A DNA stretch of 64,000 bases from Unio delphinus (GCA_029339505.1 JAQISU010000170.1:2250001-2314000); one strand, 5' to 3'. Shown: positions 1 to 18,510, counted from the first letter of the stretch. The notes: generated from the letters alone by a model not told the origin. A program made the numbers and translations.

Positions 1-965
1 AACAAATCAGAAAATTTGTACAACGCTTTATGTATGAAAACGTTAAAAAGATAATTATGTCAATCACTTTGAGCTTAATAAATACAATATAATTTTGCAG
101 TAAGTAGTATATATGAACTTATTGTATTTATGGGGAAACCAGAAGTTTTAGAACATTAGAACACAGATGTTATTTAAAATTAAATTTGGTGCATTAAGTG
201 TAAAAAAACTATATCAACAATACTTCTTTTTACTCATTTGTAAAAGGAACTTAAGAAAAAAATGATGAAAAGAGTACAGTCGCTACTGCTGTATGCTAGT
301 GTTATTAGAATTAGCAACTTTTTTAACCCTTGACTTTTGACCTCTGTAAACTTGATCAAATCTTTCCATGTTCAAAATGTCAATGTTTTTAGCGATATGT
401 CAAGTTTTGTGTTTCTGACTTTTAGCATAACTTTTTGATATAGTAACTAATGCAATATTCAATGTTGTTTTCTTTTTTATAAACGAAACGTTCATTACGA
501 TGGGTATGTGGCTAGGTTTGTGTGGGACTTCGCTACTAAAGAAAACTGTTCTGTGGAAGAAATAAAGGAGACTTATTCAAAAGCACTGCTTAGATGAGTG
601 AGACTAAAATGTTTCAGCTGTGCAACCAAAATAATTTCATGCAGTAAATGACATGTATGTGGTCATGATAGTAACGCTCTACAGTCAGCAGATTAACACA
701 TCGAATTTTATGTGTATCAAGTAGTAAATTAGTTTTGTAATCTGAGTCTTCCATAATTCTTTATATTGCTGTAATGGTCTTAATTTGTATAGTACGGTGC
801 GAAGTACTAATATTCGGCTTAGAAAGGCTTGCTGGAGAATCATACAAATGTGAAATACGCAAAACCTAGCTAATGTGAAATCAGAGTGTGGTCATTAGGT
901 GATTATGGAAAAGTAGTGTAGTGATTGTGCGTTTAAGATACCTTGAATTGACAGCAACTGTTATC
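1..965. other. intergenic, no gene seen
   Basis: AT-rich sequence without a convincing open frame, splice-flanked exon or repeat that I recognise. It precedes the first LINE relic. Confidence 0.5.
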
Positions 966-2288
966 TTATACAGTATGCATGTCGCCCTTGCCACAATACT
1001 GAAATTACTCTTCTGAAGGTATTTAATGATATTATCTCTGCTTTGGATAGTAGAAAGATTACAGTCCTTACCCTCCTTGATTTGTCTGCAGCATTTGAAA
1101 ACAATATAATATAGCATTACAGTGGTTCAAGTCCTACTCAGTCATAGGACACAAATTGTATCTGCAAACGGAATACATTCCAGCCCAGATGAGCTATGTT
1201 GTGGTGTTCCACATTGGTCTGTTTTTGGACCTGTTCTCTTCATTCTGTACACTCAGCCGCTCTCAAGTATCATAGATCGTCACCCATTGTCTCACCAAGT
1301 GTACGCTGATGACACCCAAATATACAAGTCTAGCCATGCAACTGAAGTTGATGCTACCATCCATGGAACAAAGAGGTGCATTTCTGATGTGAAATCATGG
1401 ATGACATGTAACAAGCTACAGATGAATGATGAGGCCATTCTGATCTCAACACAAAGACTTTCTCATTCACATCCTTTACCTCAGACAATAAATATCAGCA
1501 ACACCAACATTAAATTCACACAGTCAGTACGAAACCATCGTGTTACTCTAGAGAGTACTCTCACATTGCACCAACATGTCATGAACATATGCAAGGCTGC
1601 ATATCTTGAACTGAGCAGCATCAGTTCTATTCGCAAATATCTTTCAGTTGATGCCACTAAAACACTTGTGTGTTTAGGTACTTTCAAAACTGTACAATTG
1701 TAACTCAGTTCTGTCTGGTTCGTTTCAATATTTACTCCAGAAACTTCAAAAACTTCAAAACACAGCTGCTCGGATCATATTTAGAGTACCTCAATCAGAG
1801 CCCACCTACCCATTGTTCTGCACCCTACACTGGCCATCAATTCGATATAGAATCAATTCTCTGTTATATATTTCACTGACAGACTCCAGTTCAACATACC
1901 TATCCGACCTCACCCATGTGTGTACACCAGCGAGAAACTTACGCTCCTCTTCTGACAATCGTATACTTTTTTTCCCACTGTGCAAACGAAGTCATTGGAC
2001 AATGTTCTTTTGCATACTAGAGCCCGGCGATGTGGAACGAATTGCCCATTGAAATTAGACACAAAGACAAAGTGGTCCCTTTTAAGAGTGTTTTACAAAC
2101 TCACCTTTTTTATTGCAGGAACAAACTTAGAGACCTAATAATTTTTTTGTAAATGATATTTCTTCACCATGATTTTATGTTTTCTAATTTTATGGTTTTG
2201 TTATTTGTTTTTCTGTAGTGTAGTCATATCATAGATGTTGTAAAGCGCGTAGAGCTTCTAAAGATTAGTTGCTATACAAAGTCCACAT
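966..2288 (+). mobile_element. LINE (CR1/L2-like) relic, copy A: reverse transcriptase and 3' end
   Basis: Truncated, frameshifted copy of a non-LTR retrotransposon. The RT catalytic block is read at 1122-1703 and contains VYADDTQIYKSSH (the YADD box) followed by SWMTCNKLQMND. Upstream 966-1115 matches the RT N-terminal part of copy B (11.8-13.8 kb) but has lost the segment between the FDT-like box and the next RT block. The C-terminal part (1700-2110) is read in two other frames, so the copy is dead. The 3' end has the unit GCTATACAAAGTCC and passes into an (ATT)n/(AGT)n tract, as in the other copies here. RT type and YADD box point to the CR1/L2/Jockey side of LINEs; the exact clade cannot be decided by eye. 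Confidence 0.8.
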
Positions 2289-2329
2289 TATTATTATTAT
2301 TATTAGTAGTAGTAGTAGTAGTAGTAGTA
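2289..2329. repeat. (ATT)n-(AGT)n tail of LINE copy A
   Basis: Trinucleotide tract directly joined to the 3' end of the LINE. The same junction recurs at 13.81, 55.36 and 63.07 kb, so the tract is part of, or seeded by, the element's 3' terminus. Confidence 0.8.
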
Positions 2330-5551
<3,222 letters not shown>

Positions 5552-5719
5552 GGTTATTATTATTATTATTAGTAGTAGTAGTAGTAGTAGTAGTAGTAGG
5601 AGTAGGAGTAGTAGTAGTAGGAGTAGTAGTAGAAATAGTAGTAGTAATGTGGTGGCGGTGGTGGTGGTGGTGGTGATGATGGTTGTGATTTGTCGTCGTG
5701 ATTGTTGTCATTATCATTT

Positions 5720-5812
<93 letters not shown>
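5552..5812. repeat. compound microsatellite (ATT)n-(AGT)n-(GGT)n-(CT)n
   Basis: ATT/AGT triplets (5552-5645), GGT/GAT triplets (to about 5690) and about 46 CT units (5720-5812). No LINE 3' end precedes it, unlike the other ATT/AGT tracts. Confidence 0.95.
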
Positions 5813-5813
<1 letters not shown>

Positions 5814-6604
5814 AGAAGATATGATATTTAGTGCACAAAAAGATATACGGCGGAGGTATTTTTGAATAGTTTGGTATAAAATCTATACCTTTGAAGGTAT
5901 GGCAAAATAACGCGTAATATATGTAGCAAAATTGGGGTAACAAAGGATCATGGTCCCGAGTGTTAGGAATTGTTGTGAGGGTGGTTGGCTGGCGAAAGGG
6001 TAAAAGTATTAAAATGATATTCTTTCAAATTGAAAAGATATGTAAAATGTGAATGCAATTTCAAGTACGTGAATAAATCAAGAGGTGACACTTAAAGCAA
6101 ACTTAATTGCCAATTTTAAATAAAAGGAAACAGAAATTCTGAAAGATGTATAAGAAATTAAATCATTTTATAGCCGATGAATCAAAATAATGTGGGCAAT
6201 GGAAAATTTATTGCTTTATGTGTATCAATTGAAACATATGTTGTCATTTTGAATATTTTCCTTCTCTAATCAATATTCATGAAGCGACGAATTTCCAACG
6301 AATTAATACGACATTGCACCTTCTACGCAATAATATAAGATTAATGCGTCTTTTTTATGAAAGTAATTTAAAATTATCTGTTTTTGACATTCTTAGTTAC
6401 TAATCTAAATGCATGGCGTGTTCAGTTAGACTGTCCTTTCTAGAAATCGTTCCCACTTGGCAATTCCTTGTCAGCACTCCAGGAGACAGTATATGAGCCT
6501 AATCGTGTCAATTGATCAATTAGCAGCTTGTTGGATATCAACAAGAGGGATAATCATCTGATAAACCTGGATGTGCAAATCGATTGATAATGATGATAAA
6601 GTTT
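5813..6604. other. upstream region of the peptide gene, no gene seen
   Basis: AT-rich sequence before the CCAAT/TATA promoter-like block. No ORF or repeat stands out. Confidence 0.45.
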
Positions 6605-6660
6605 GACCAATAGGAATCTAAAAGTCGTAACATTTCGGTGTCAGGGACATATATAGCGTC
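6605..6660 (+). promoter_or_regulatory. candidate core promoter of the secreted-peptide gene
   Basis: GACCAATAGG (CCAAT box) begins near 6605 and a TATA box, CATATATAGC, lies at 6648-6657. The first in-frame ATG of the peptide gene is about 125 bases further on, so a start of transcription near 6680 would give a 5' UTR of roughly 100 bases. The boxes are seen; their use is inferred. Confidence 0.5.
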
Positions 6661-6777
6661 AAGAAAACAACCTGGCCGTTCTTTAGTACATTTCTAAAAG
6701 ACAGGAGGAGGAGGAGGCACTCGATCTCCAAGAGCATATTATTTAATTCAAGGGGATCTTTCTATTCAAGTTTTGAA

Positions 6778-6793
6778 ATGAGAGTACTGACGG
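6778..6793 (+). other. peptide gene, coding exon 1
   Basis: ATG plus four codons (MRVLT) and one base, then donor G|GTAAGT at 6794. The ATG is preceded by about 100 bases of probable 5' UTR downstream of the TATA box. Confidence 0.7.
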
Positions 6794-9009
6794 GTAAGTA
6801 GTAAATACATCATAAATATTGTCACTAGATCCTTTTAAGTTTGATTAATTCGTTTTTTTAATTATCTGGCATAACGGCATAGCAGAGCTATTTATACCAT
6901 GATCAGAGCATTATTTTCGTGAGTTTTGTTTAATGTTTAACTGTAATACTTAAAAATTCTTTTACACTTTAAAGATAGATGGCATGTGCATAAAAGACTG
7001 TTCTATATCATTTTGCGTTTTTTTTCCATAAGCAATAAGTGGCAACAACGAACGAAGCTAAGGAACTATATTTATTTTATTTTTTCTCCTTCAAAATAAG
7101 CATGAACGGATTGTTCAACAAAAATATAGTTAGTCAGATACATGTAAGAAAAAACAACTTTCCCAGAACAGTTTACTTAAACGGAAAGATTTGCGAACGA
7201 TATCCTACCCAACATATCATAAGTTTATTTAGATATATAAACCTAATTAAGTTTGCAGAAAATCAAGCGAACTTTTATCCTAACTAAATGAATTATTGCA
7301 TCAGCACAATATTGGGCTTTTTCATGGCAATGGAAACCATCTTGTACTTCATGCATTTCAAAGACACCAAAAACCAGAGGTCATTAACAGTAAAGCACTC
7401 TATTTTGAGTTTGATGGTGATCTGCTGAACAATTTAAAATTGAAAGAAAGTGGAATGTTAGTATGTTATGTGTAGCCGATGCAACTGTAACTTGTTAAAG
7501 CGTTTAAATGATCAAGATGTAGAACATAATGTATTTTTCCATACAATTTAGTAAGTAGGAACGAAATTAATGTTACTACACACCGACAGTATGAATTGGT
7601 GTCTTTAAGAAGTGTCCTAAAAATGCACATAATATTTGCCAAAATACGGAAGTATGATAATTATAGATAAATATCTTATTTAATGTATTTGTTTTAAGTT
7701 CTAAAATAAATTGTCATAATTAAAACAACATAATTGTTATAAATGAAATTGCATGTTCTGACAGGAAACATTTTACCTTCCATAGCTTTTTGTATTATCG
7801 TATACAGGTCATTGGTCTGTGAAACTCTAGCTGCCAAAGAAATATTGTGGACCAATTCTGCAGGTGCATGCACTTGTTTGAAAGCCATTTTTTTAACAGA
7901 ATTTGCTTGAAACATTGCATTTGTATACCTGTTTATTGATCCGGTTTCTGATGGAAAGAATTTTGTACGCGTAATAGTTTGAAGAAAAAAAATTATATTA
8001 ATAGTATCAACATGTAAATACATTGTTCACCATTTACAACGAACATACAACTCCAATTCTGGATCGAACTAATAAAAAACCCGGTTTGTGGTTTGACACT
8101 CCTTCTGACAAGTGAAACTGATAAGGAGAAACTAGGACGGTCACGTCCTGTCCTCCATCATTCGACCTAAGGACTAAATATCGCTCAGTCTGCCACCCCA
8201 CCCCATCCCAACTATCCCCCAGCACACCCACGCATGCACCAGTCATCTTCTTGTCGTCAAACTTGTATAATAATTAAGCTTTTCTTTGGTAGGAACAATG
8301 TCATCTCTCATTGCCAAGGTCACAAGAAGGTCGAAAAGAGGAAGCGTGGCCATTGTCACGAAACTCTCGATTTATATCAACGGAAACGAGACTACAAACC
8401 CCAAATTTTCATTGTTAGCGCTATCTCAATTTCAGTTCAAACCGTTTCGTGACATGCGGCAAGGTTAATGTCGCTAAAACCGGTCGCAGATCGACACTAT
8501 TTCCGGTCCTTGATTTAAACATTAAATGGTGGTCAGTTTTCCATTCTAAAACGACATTGCATAATTGTTATCATAACAGTTGCGTAAGACTGAAATTGAT
8601 ACAAATATTAAGACCTGATGGGGTGAGTTTAACGTATGCTAACACGGACACAAGGACCATTGACCTCTGATGTCACCTACATGGAACATATTCAGGCACT
8701 ATTATACGTTGTATCAGCCCCATTATCCCATGGAAACGTACAATTTCTATTTTCGAGAACTGTTTTGTCGATCCATTGAACGTACAATACGTTATCAGAA
8801 AATGACGAGCAACCATATTCCGATATAGTTGTTTCCAGAATATTGAAACGTTAAGAAAATTTTCTCCATACATATTGTAGCATATTGTAACATATTGTAA
8901 CATATTGTAACATTTGCTTGTTGCGGTTTGTTTGTGAGACCTTTCCCAACAGCGTAGTTCTACAAGTAGCATGGTCGATCCAAGCATTCAAGCGTTAGGA
9001 CTGTGAAAG

Positions 9010-9080
<71 letters not shown>

Positions 9081-12000
9081 CTTTCCAACCCATTCATAGG
9101 TTACCGATAACCATTGAGTCTTCGACTAATTAAATCACTTCGAAAATTAAGCTTTTGGAAAAATGCATCAAGATTATTACAGTTTAAGATATTTTAAGTA
9201 TTGATTACAAAAATCTAATAACATAACCATCGGATAAAAGTTGTGATACTGTTCTGGCTGGATCCAACTGAATGAACTTATTTGCAGCTATATATTCTTC
9301 AATCTCAGAAAGCTGTTTAAGTCTCTTTCGACAATAGAACGACTTGGTATTAAGAATCCATCAGTTAAGGACAGATTTCATACAGTTTAAACTGATGTGT
9401 AATAAAAATGAGAGTTTTCAACCGTTTGACTAAAGTGGATACTATATTGGTAGAAATGGTGCTTTTCTAAATACAACATGTTTATGGTAATGAACATAAT
9501 TACATGCATTTGGGAAATATGTTTTGTAAGCTTCGTCGTTTAATCGGTAATGATTACCGATCTGGATTATTTTACGAACTTAAGATTCAACATTTCTTTG
9601 GCAAATATTTCCCCTCAAGTTAAATGGATATTTCACACAGCAGAATCATAATCAACAACTGTATCGTTGCATTAAGTATACAATGAAAGTGCGTGTGCTA
9701 CTTCATGAAAGAGTATCCAGCAGCAAAGAGGGTGGACAGACCGAAATAACTGCATTATTCTTGCTGTATTCAACGGAGTTCACACACATACACTAAGAAA
9801 TATTTGGCAAACTTGGTGTTGCGGTGATATGGATTATAATCTCTTTAGAAATTTCTTTAGTCACGCTCAGTCAATTCCACATGGATTTGTAACGATAAAT
9901 GTGCATGATTCTAGATCAAGATATCGTATCGGACTTGATCAAATAATCGTAAAGAGTTTTACCATAACAATTCGTCTCCGCAGCACCATCGGTGCCGGGT
10001 CTGTAGCGTGACAAACCGAAACCATTTCTCTTTTTTTTTTTTTTTTTTTGGTCTGCCTGAATTGGTTTCGGTTTGCTTGAAATAGTTTCGGTTTGCTTGA
10101 AATAGTTTCGGTCTGTCCACCCTCTTTGCTTATCCTGATGCTCGAGAGAGAGAGAAAAAATGTTACAATACTGCCGGGGGGATCTGCAAAGATGTGTAAT
10201 TTTCTTATCGTATCAAGAGTACAAATCAAACAACTTTCTGCAGCTGTTTCATTAACTGTTTTGTAAAGAATATTCGTGTTGCTGTCTGATAAATGTGTTG
10301 TAGATATCTTACGACTCTTGACACCATTCTTGGCAGATGGTGGCTCAAAACACTCGCTGCCCTTAAATTGTCTCTTTGGTTAAATTAGATAGAAACACTC
10401 TCCGACTCAATTAATCATGTCGATCGCAATTGAATTGTCTAATACGTGGTGGGCTATTATCAGTTTTGTATCACTCATTCAAAGATAGCACATCGATCGA
10501 TTCCTTATTAGGTCGTCCCTAAATCCACCAGATCTTTTCGCAATTATTCATTATTGGTATCAATGTCAGGAACTAGATATTCCATCAAATTTCAATCTGC
10601 AGCTGTTTACTTGTCGTCCATCTCTAAAATAGTGCTAACCTGATTAAAAAAAGGTAGATTTTCACGTGATATTTAGACTTGGAACATGAGATTGAAAGAA
10701 AATAGACTGCCAACGACAATCGGTGTAGATGATAGTGGTTTTATTGTTATTTTTGGAACCCTATGTGACTAATATCCCTATATACATCTAACTAATTAAA
10801 AGTACAATAGTTATAAAATATTCACAAAATTAATCAAATTCTTTAAATATTCTTACTTTCTACAAGAATTTTTCGCATTTCCATTCGAATACTATCGTAT
10901 CCATTTCGATCACGGAGCTGCGTCTCACACAGCAGTACAATCCGATCACATAAAAATTGAAAAGCACTTAAAAGCATAATATTAGTGAATTAAAACAAGT
11001 GCTACGAGTGGAGACGTGTATAAAATTGTCATGTGAAACGAAATAAATAAATAAATAAATAAATAAATAAAGTTTTAAAAAATAATTAAATAAAGGGGAT
11101 TAATTTTTAAAAAAAATATTAATTGTGGCTGACGTAAGTCTTATCCTAAGATTTGAATATGCAGAAAGAAAATGAGTTAAAGCAAGATATTGTATTTTTC
11201 ATGTGATTATTCACAAATATAAGATGATAAAAAAATAAGCTGCCAATTATGTCTAATTGTACATGTTAAACTATCAGGCCGGAGTTTATTAACAATAAAG
11301 ATCTTCATTATATAACTACAGTTAACAAGTAATTAAATAATTAAGCTTTAGCAATTAAATGTGAAAAAAAAGAAAAGAAAACCAAAATAAGCAATATCCA
11401 TAAACTTATAATATAATAGAGACAGGAAGTGTCAATAATCTAAAATATACATACCACAGAACGCGTCTATCAAAACATTGAAAATGCATCCCGCTTAAGA
11501 GCAGTTAACATCCTCAGTTGTCATGACGAGTAATCTTTGAAAAAAATCAATCGTTTAAAAATATTGCTTATTTTCTGCTTTTTCTATTCTAATCATTTTT
11601 CATTTTCATTTTATTGAACAAATATGATTGGACACGACTGGTCTAATTCATACAGGTGCTTTCTTAAAACTAATATAATACTTACTTTCTTTTAACAAAA
11701 CAATATGAGTACATCCTAAGAAGAGATCAAATTTTTTGTATATTAATAAAACGAAACTTTTAACAGGAAAATACTATTCATAAACAAATCTATGAAGCCG
11801 CTAAGAAGAACGTCACAAACATAGTCCATTTAGCCAAATTATTCCACTACAGTACTAAGATCACACAGTATTCCAGCTGCAAAGAGCTCTTCGAGATAAC
11901 TAACACACTAATGTCAAGGAACAATTGTACACCACTTCCAACTACCTTTTCTCCAGTAGATCTTCAGGGCCTATTTGCAGATTTCTTCCGTGACAAAATA

Positions 12001-13830
12001 CAAACCATTAGAGATACACTTGACAACACAATTTCAATTGACTCGTTGTCACCATACAGTTACGATACAGAATTTCAGCGACAACCATTATGAGCATTTG
12101 AACCCTTATCCATGGATTTAGTTCGGAAAATCGTGATGAAGAGTGCACCAAAGTCAGTTGAACTTGATCCAATTCCATCAATACTGCTGATTGAGTGCTT
12201 ACACCCAATACTGCATTCACTAACTGATGTTTTTAATATCTCTCTCTCATCCAGGGAAATTCGCATCATTTTTGATTGTTTTCAAAGTTACTATCGTAAC
12301 GCCTCTGTTTGAAAGAAAACATAATTACACCATAGCAATTTAAAAAGTACTACCGCCCAGTATCTAATCTCCCGTTCATTTAAAAACTCTTAGAAAAAGT
12401 TGTTCTGACCTAACTTGTATCTCATTTGAATTAAAACAGTCTTGTTAGCAATGTACAGTCTGTATATCGCCCTTGCCACAGTACGGAAACTACTCTTCTG
12501 AAAGTATTTAATGACATTCTCTATGCTTTGGATAGCGGAAAGATTACAGTTCTCACCCTCCTTGATTTGACAACAGCATTTGACACAATAGACCATGATA
12601 TATTACTTCACCGTCTTAGCATGTATTTGGAATTCACAATACAGCCTTAGAGTACTTAAAGTCCTGCTTAGTAAACAGGATATAAATTGTATCTGCAAAT
12701 GGAATACACTTCAGCCCCGTTGATCTATGTTGTGGTCTTACACAGGGGTCTGTTCTTGGACCTGTTCACTTCCTTCTGTACACTCAGTCGCTCTCAAGTG
12801 TCATACATAATCAACCAGTGTCTCTCAAATTGCACGCTGATGACACCCAAATGTACAAGTCTAGCCACCCAACTGAAGTTGATGCTGCTTTACAAGGAGT
12901 AGAGAGGTGCATTTCTGATGTGAAATCATGGATGACATGTAACAAGCTGCAGATTAATGACGATAAAACTGATACCATTTTGATCACAACTCAAATATTT
13001 TCTCATTCACATACTTTACCTCAAGCAATAAATATCAGCAACACCAACATTAAATTCATACAGTCAGTACGAAACCTAGGTGTTACTTTAGACAGTACTC
13101 TCACGTTGCACCAACATGTCATGAACATGTGCAAGGCTGCATATCATGAGCTAAGACGCATCAGCTCCATTCGCAAATACCTTTCAGTTGATGCCACTAA
13201 ATACTTGTGTGTTCATTAGTAATTTCAAGTGAGGACTATTGTAACTCAATTCTGCTAGTTTCGTCTCAACATCTAATCCAGAAACTTAAAAAAATTCAAA
13301 ACACAACTGCTCGGATCATCTTTAGAGTACCACAATCAGAGCACACCTCCCCTACTGCTCTGTACCCTACACTGGCTATCCATTCAATCCAGAATCAAAC
13401 TCAAAATTTGTTCTCTGTGCCACGTTTCATTGATAGTCTCCAGTCCAACATACCTATCCGGCCTCACCCATGTGTACACACCAGCAATATACTTACACTT
13501 CTCTTCTGACAATCGTATACTTGTGCCCACTACGTTCTTGTGCATACCAGGGCCCAGCAATGTGGAACGAATTTCCCATTGAAATTAGACACAAAGACAC
13601 AGTGATCCAGTTCAAGAGTGCTCTTACAATGCACCTTTCTCGACAGCAATACCGAACTTAAAGACCTAATAATGTTTCGTACCTTAAATACTTTTAGTAT
13701 TGTTTATGTATTCAAATTTCATGGTTTTCGTTTTTTTTCTGTTGTCAAATCATGATAGATGTTGTAAAGGGCTTAGAGCTTTTGAAATTTAGACGCCATA
13801 AAAAAAACTCATTATTATTATTATTATTAT

Positions 13831-13885
<55 letters not shown>

Positions 13886-15674
13886 TGTAGTTGTAGTGTG
13901 TAGTAGTAGTAGTAGTAGTTGTTGTTGTTGTTGTAGTAGTAGTAGTTGTGGAAGTAGTAGTAGTAGTGTTATTATTATAAAGGGGTTCATCTATACTGAT
14001 GTGTCAAAAACTTACAGTTATTCACTTGAGAGTTATCTCCCTTAGTTATGACGATTGTCCATCGTCAAGACTTACTTGCACTTTAAAAAAAAAATAATCT
14101 CCTGTATAGATAAAAAAAAAAAAATGATTATTTGGACACCATCGATACAAAATCAGTTTCCGCCATTGCATGCAAATCAATTTCACTCAACAACCGCCAT
14201 CTTTCCATGATAATATGTTGGCCGCTCGTGAACTTTGGAAATAACGTGACACATTTTTTACCAACATAGTTAAAAAGCTCCAAGTGTATGTAGTAGGTAG
14301 GGCAGGGCTATGATACAAACTATTTATTACATGGTACGGACTCTTAGCGAAACCTAACATACTTGAGGGATAGCAACACACCCATCTCCAGTGTGGTAAA
14401 TCATATGTTGCTATGGTTAATGCTAATTTCCGAATCCATGACATTTGTCCTGAACAAAGTACAGAAGATGCATTCATGTCAAATATTTATTACGATAAAG
14501 AAAATATACAAACGTTGCAGTTTATGACATCGAGCTGTTTTCACAGGAAAATGTGTGAATTCGATGAGTTACAATTTAATATGTTATTGGATCTAATAAT
14601 AGAAGTCTTTGAAATTTGCGATCGGTAGTAAAGCCTAACATTTTGCTATCTGATTATTTTCCATGAATGTCAAATATTTCAAAGACCAAACATTCTTTTA
14701 CATTACTGCATGTGACCAATTTATAAAGTCATAAACTACGTATTAACAGAATTACGTTTATTCCAACCCAAATAACCATATAAGAAGTACTTTTTATATA
14801 TCAAATTTAGAATTTTGTAATGGACATATACATTTATTGATATAACTAATTTCGTTTTGCAGAAGTGACGAAATCAGTCTTTTGCTGCTTGGTTGTCCTG
14901 TTGGTTGTCCACAGTACATGCTCTGAACAACCACAAACATCACACAGGTGAGTTTATAAGCTATAAATATATTTGTATGCAACATACTTTTTGCACGATT
15001 TTAACCTGATTTTTTTAACGGATTTCGCAATTAAAATTTATGTTCTATATGCCAGCTGTGTCATGTTGCTAAGAAACGGATAGTCATACAGTCAGGTGTT
15101 TGGCTTGACACTAAAAGGCTAAACGATGCCGAAAATTACACAGTTTTTAATGAAACACACTAGTAATATGTTTGAATGAGAGATGGTAAGAATTATTAAT
15201 GCTACGATACGCCATAAAACACCCGAATTTGTACCTTTCTCATAAATATTGTTTCTTTTGCAATGTATACTCAACCCGGTGGTGCCTTTAAATGTTTGTA
15301 CATTGGCCTTCTACAAAATGCTTTTTTATTTCTTCAGTATAAATTCTATTGATAAAGTTGGGAAACATATTTTCAAGTGCTTTTAATTAGTGTGATTATA
15401 AATAGCCTGGATTTATAATTTCTTTTTTATTTTAACATTTAAGAGAACCTGGCAGGAGTATTTTGTTTCTCACCTGTTTCATTTATTAACGGCTTCCTTT
15501 ATTACTTAGAGCATAAAGATAATTCCATGGTATCTTTCAATAGGTCAAAACGTCAATCTGCAGACCTCATTATGTCGGATTATTTGGCCAGATCTGGTTT
15601 GGCTCGCGGTGGATCCAATCCATGTCATGGAAGAATTGCTTGTGGGCTTGTAGATTATATAAGGGCGTATGTAA

Positions 15675-15744
<70 letters not shown>

Positions 15745-17837
15745 CTCTCTCTGTATGTCTGTCTGTCTTTCTGTCTGTATACCTGTATGTATGTATATAT
15801 GTCTGTCTAGTTACATATTATATTAGTTATATATTATATCGCTTCGTATGTATCAGCAGTCGTGGCCGCAACTGCAACAGAACGTGAAAATATATATATG
15901 TTTCGACAATCCATAAGGCAGTTAAATTAAGAACGTTCTCTGTTAATGTTTAATGTTGGAATTATGTCTTGGTAACAAATCAGCAGCGAAATATATCTCA
16001 ATGTAGACTGATACAAAAAATACAATTTTCTAGACGTCTTTCACATCCCACAAACTTGCGATTTAAAAAGGTATATAGAACATTTTTCACTAAAGATGGA
16101 CGTATACTTTTATTTTGTGGCCAATATTTATGTATGTTATTTACAAGATGCGAGGACGCAATACGAATATGTAGTTATGCTGAGTCCAAAACTGGCTTCA
16201 GCAATAGATTTGTGTTGAGGTTGACTCAGTACCGAAAAAAGTTTAAACTGTTATTTTCAAGACTGAGTGAATGCAATAAACTTGAAATAAAACATGTTAT
16301 GTTCCAGACACTGAATTTAGATAAAATATAATCAATCTTTTTAGAACTGAGGTTTTCATGAAAGCAAAGAATCTAGAATGGAATTCACGTAATTATACGT
16401 GTAGTTTAATTGTACGCGAATTATTTGCCGGGTATTTAATACGTTGGGTCATTTTTATTGTTCTATACTACTGACAGATCAAAGTAGTTACTCGCAAATC
16501 TCATTGCAGCCAAATGAGATAATTTCTCCCATCTGCTTTTATGTCTTCCTTGCTTTTCTTAAGCATATAAATTATTAATCTAAACGTATCGATATGGCCT
16601 CTTTACACAGCTAGCATGAACAAATGTGATCAATTCTAGAATTATCTTTTGGTGCGTTTGACTGAAGTATCCGACAGCCCAAAAATGCATGCACAGAAAC
16701 ATATGAACAAGGAATGAACGCATTCTGCCCACCGCATCTAAATGAGCAAGACAAAAAAAAATGCCTGGAAATATCGGCTCATTATTTTTCATAAATATTA
16801 TATAGTTTGTTCGCTGGAAATATCTTTGAAAAGCTCCCGACCCCCAAATATTTTGACCATATCTGATAGTTTTACATTTGGTCTTAATTAAAACGAAGTT
16901 CGATGCAATGATAATTTTTCGGTCAGTCTGTTTTTTATCTTTTATTTTTAAAAATAATCCTACTGGACTACCTCGGCATTTCAGCAATTAGAATGGATAT
17001 AGGCCTGACAGAGAAGAAATGAATGGAGAAATAATTCATAAATTTTCACCTTTTCGGTCAACCCTTGCTTTGTCAATAACCGATATGGTCGAAGTGACAG
17101 CTATTGGCATACATTCGAGGTATGGTCATTAGCATTTTACTCGATGTTGCGAAAGATTATGGCTGCTATAGACGTATATTAGAGATATCGGACTGAAACT
17201 GTTGCTGTGTATTGGCATGTTCCAAGATTGTACAGGTAATTGTTTCGAAACTGAATCTTGTTTTTACTGAGTTTATATCACGTTCTAACCAGTTATATGA
17301 TGAGGCTACTGGTAACATGTGATAATAGTTGCGATGGAACAAAAAGAGTGGAAGGGCTTCGGGCAGTGTAAACCATCGACGTAGCATGACAATATGAACT
17401 TACATGCTCAAGAGAGATCAGATTTGGAATTTGTTTAAATAACTATGAGAAACCTGGTTTTCAGTGTATTGCTCTTCCCTATGTTACCATAAAGTACGAA
17501 TTTATGCTGATGCAATTTTAGATACGAATTTCAACATCTCTGGTAGACTAATCGTTAGGGCATCCGCCTCTTGTGCGAGAAGTCGCGGGTTCGAACACCA
17601 GCCGAGTCATATCAAAGACATATAAAACTGGTCCTAAACAGTTACCGCTATATGCGCTCGGCCTTAAGAGGCTAGTGTTAGGATTGGTTGACCTGATGTC
17701 ATAATAATGTTGCTGGGATGGACATAATGCTACATGCCTGCAGTGTGATGCTCCAGTGCTAGACATCACTATAAACTGTCACTCCGAATACATCGTAGCG
17801 ATATAACTGATATTATTTAAAGCTACGTTAAAACTCC

Positions 17838-17885
<48 letters not shown>

Positions 17886-18217
17886 CACACACACACACAC
17901 ACACACAGAATGACCTTCGTAACGAATGATTGAAACTACTGGACGTAATTTTAAACGTAGGAAGGGTGTTTATCTCATTCATAGTATTTTCTAACTTCCG
18001 AGTGTAGGATAGTTCAACTCCTTCGCCATTTACCCTATTTAGTGCAAATGTAATTCTACCAGGGCAAGGTCAGCAACACTAAATGTGGGCGGAATTGATA
18101 AAAGAGTCGAGACGAGCAATAAAACAGTAATTTACTCAGAATAAGCATCAAAACAACTTTCATTAATGAAAACCAAATAACATGTGTTAAGGATATGAAG
18201 AGAGAACATTAATACAT

Positions 18218-18307
<90 letters not shown>

Positions 18308-18442
18308 GGGCAAAAAGAATATCCAAATAAGAATAAAAGATGTAAAGGACGGAGCCGTGAGGTTTCAATCCTTCGCATCGTTCATAGTGTTCATTTGTCG
18401 GACTTTAAATATTAGAGATATGAAGAGAGAACATTAATACAT

Positions 18443-18510
<68 letters not shown>

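Noticed and set aside
5569..5943. Frames rich in RERERE, SLSLSL or poly-Tyr/Val (also 13.75-14.0, 18.2-18.4 and 63.3-63.6 kb)
   Set aside because: Microsatellite translation; no start context or domain.
15969..16331. 120-codon open frame in intron 3
   Set aside because: No domain, repeat match, splice context or convincing start; chance frame in AT-rich DNA.
16580..16987. 135-codon open frame on the minus strand
   Set aside because: Composition like random translation; nothing recognisable.
17533..17610. Possible tRNA gene
   Set aside because: B box present but no acceptor stem and the sequence continues into a SINE body shared with 22775-23085.
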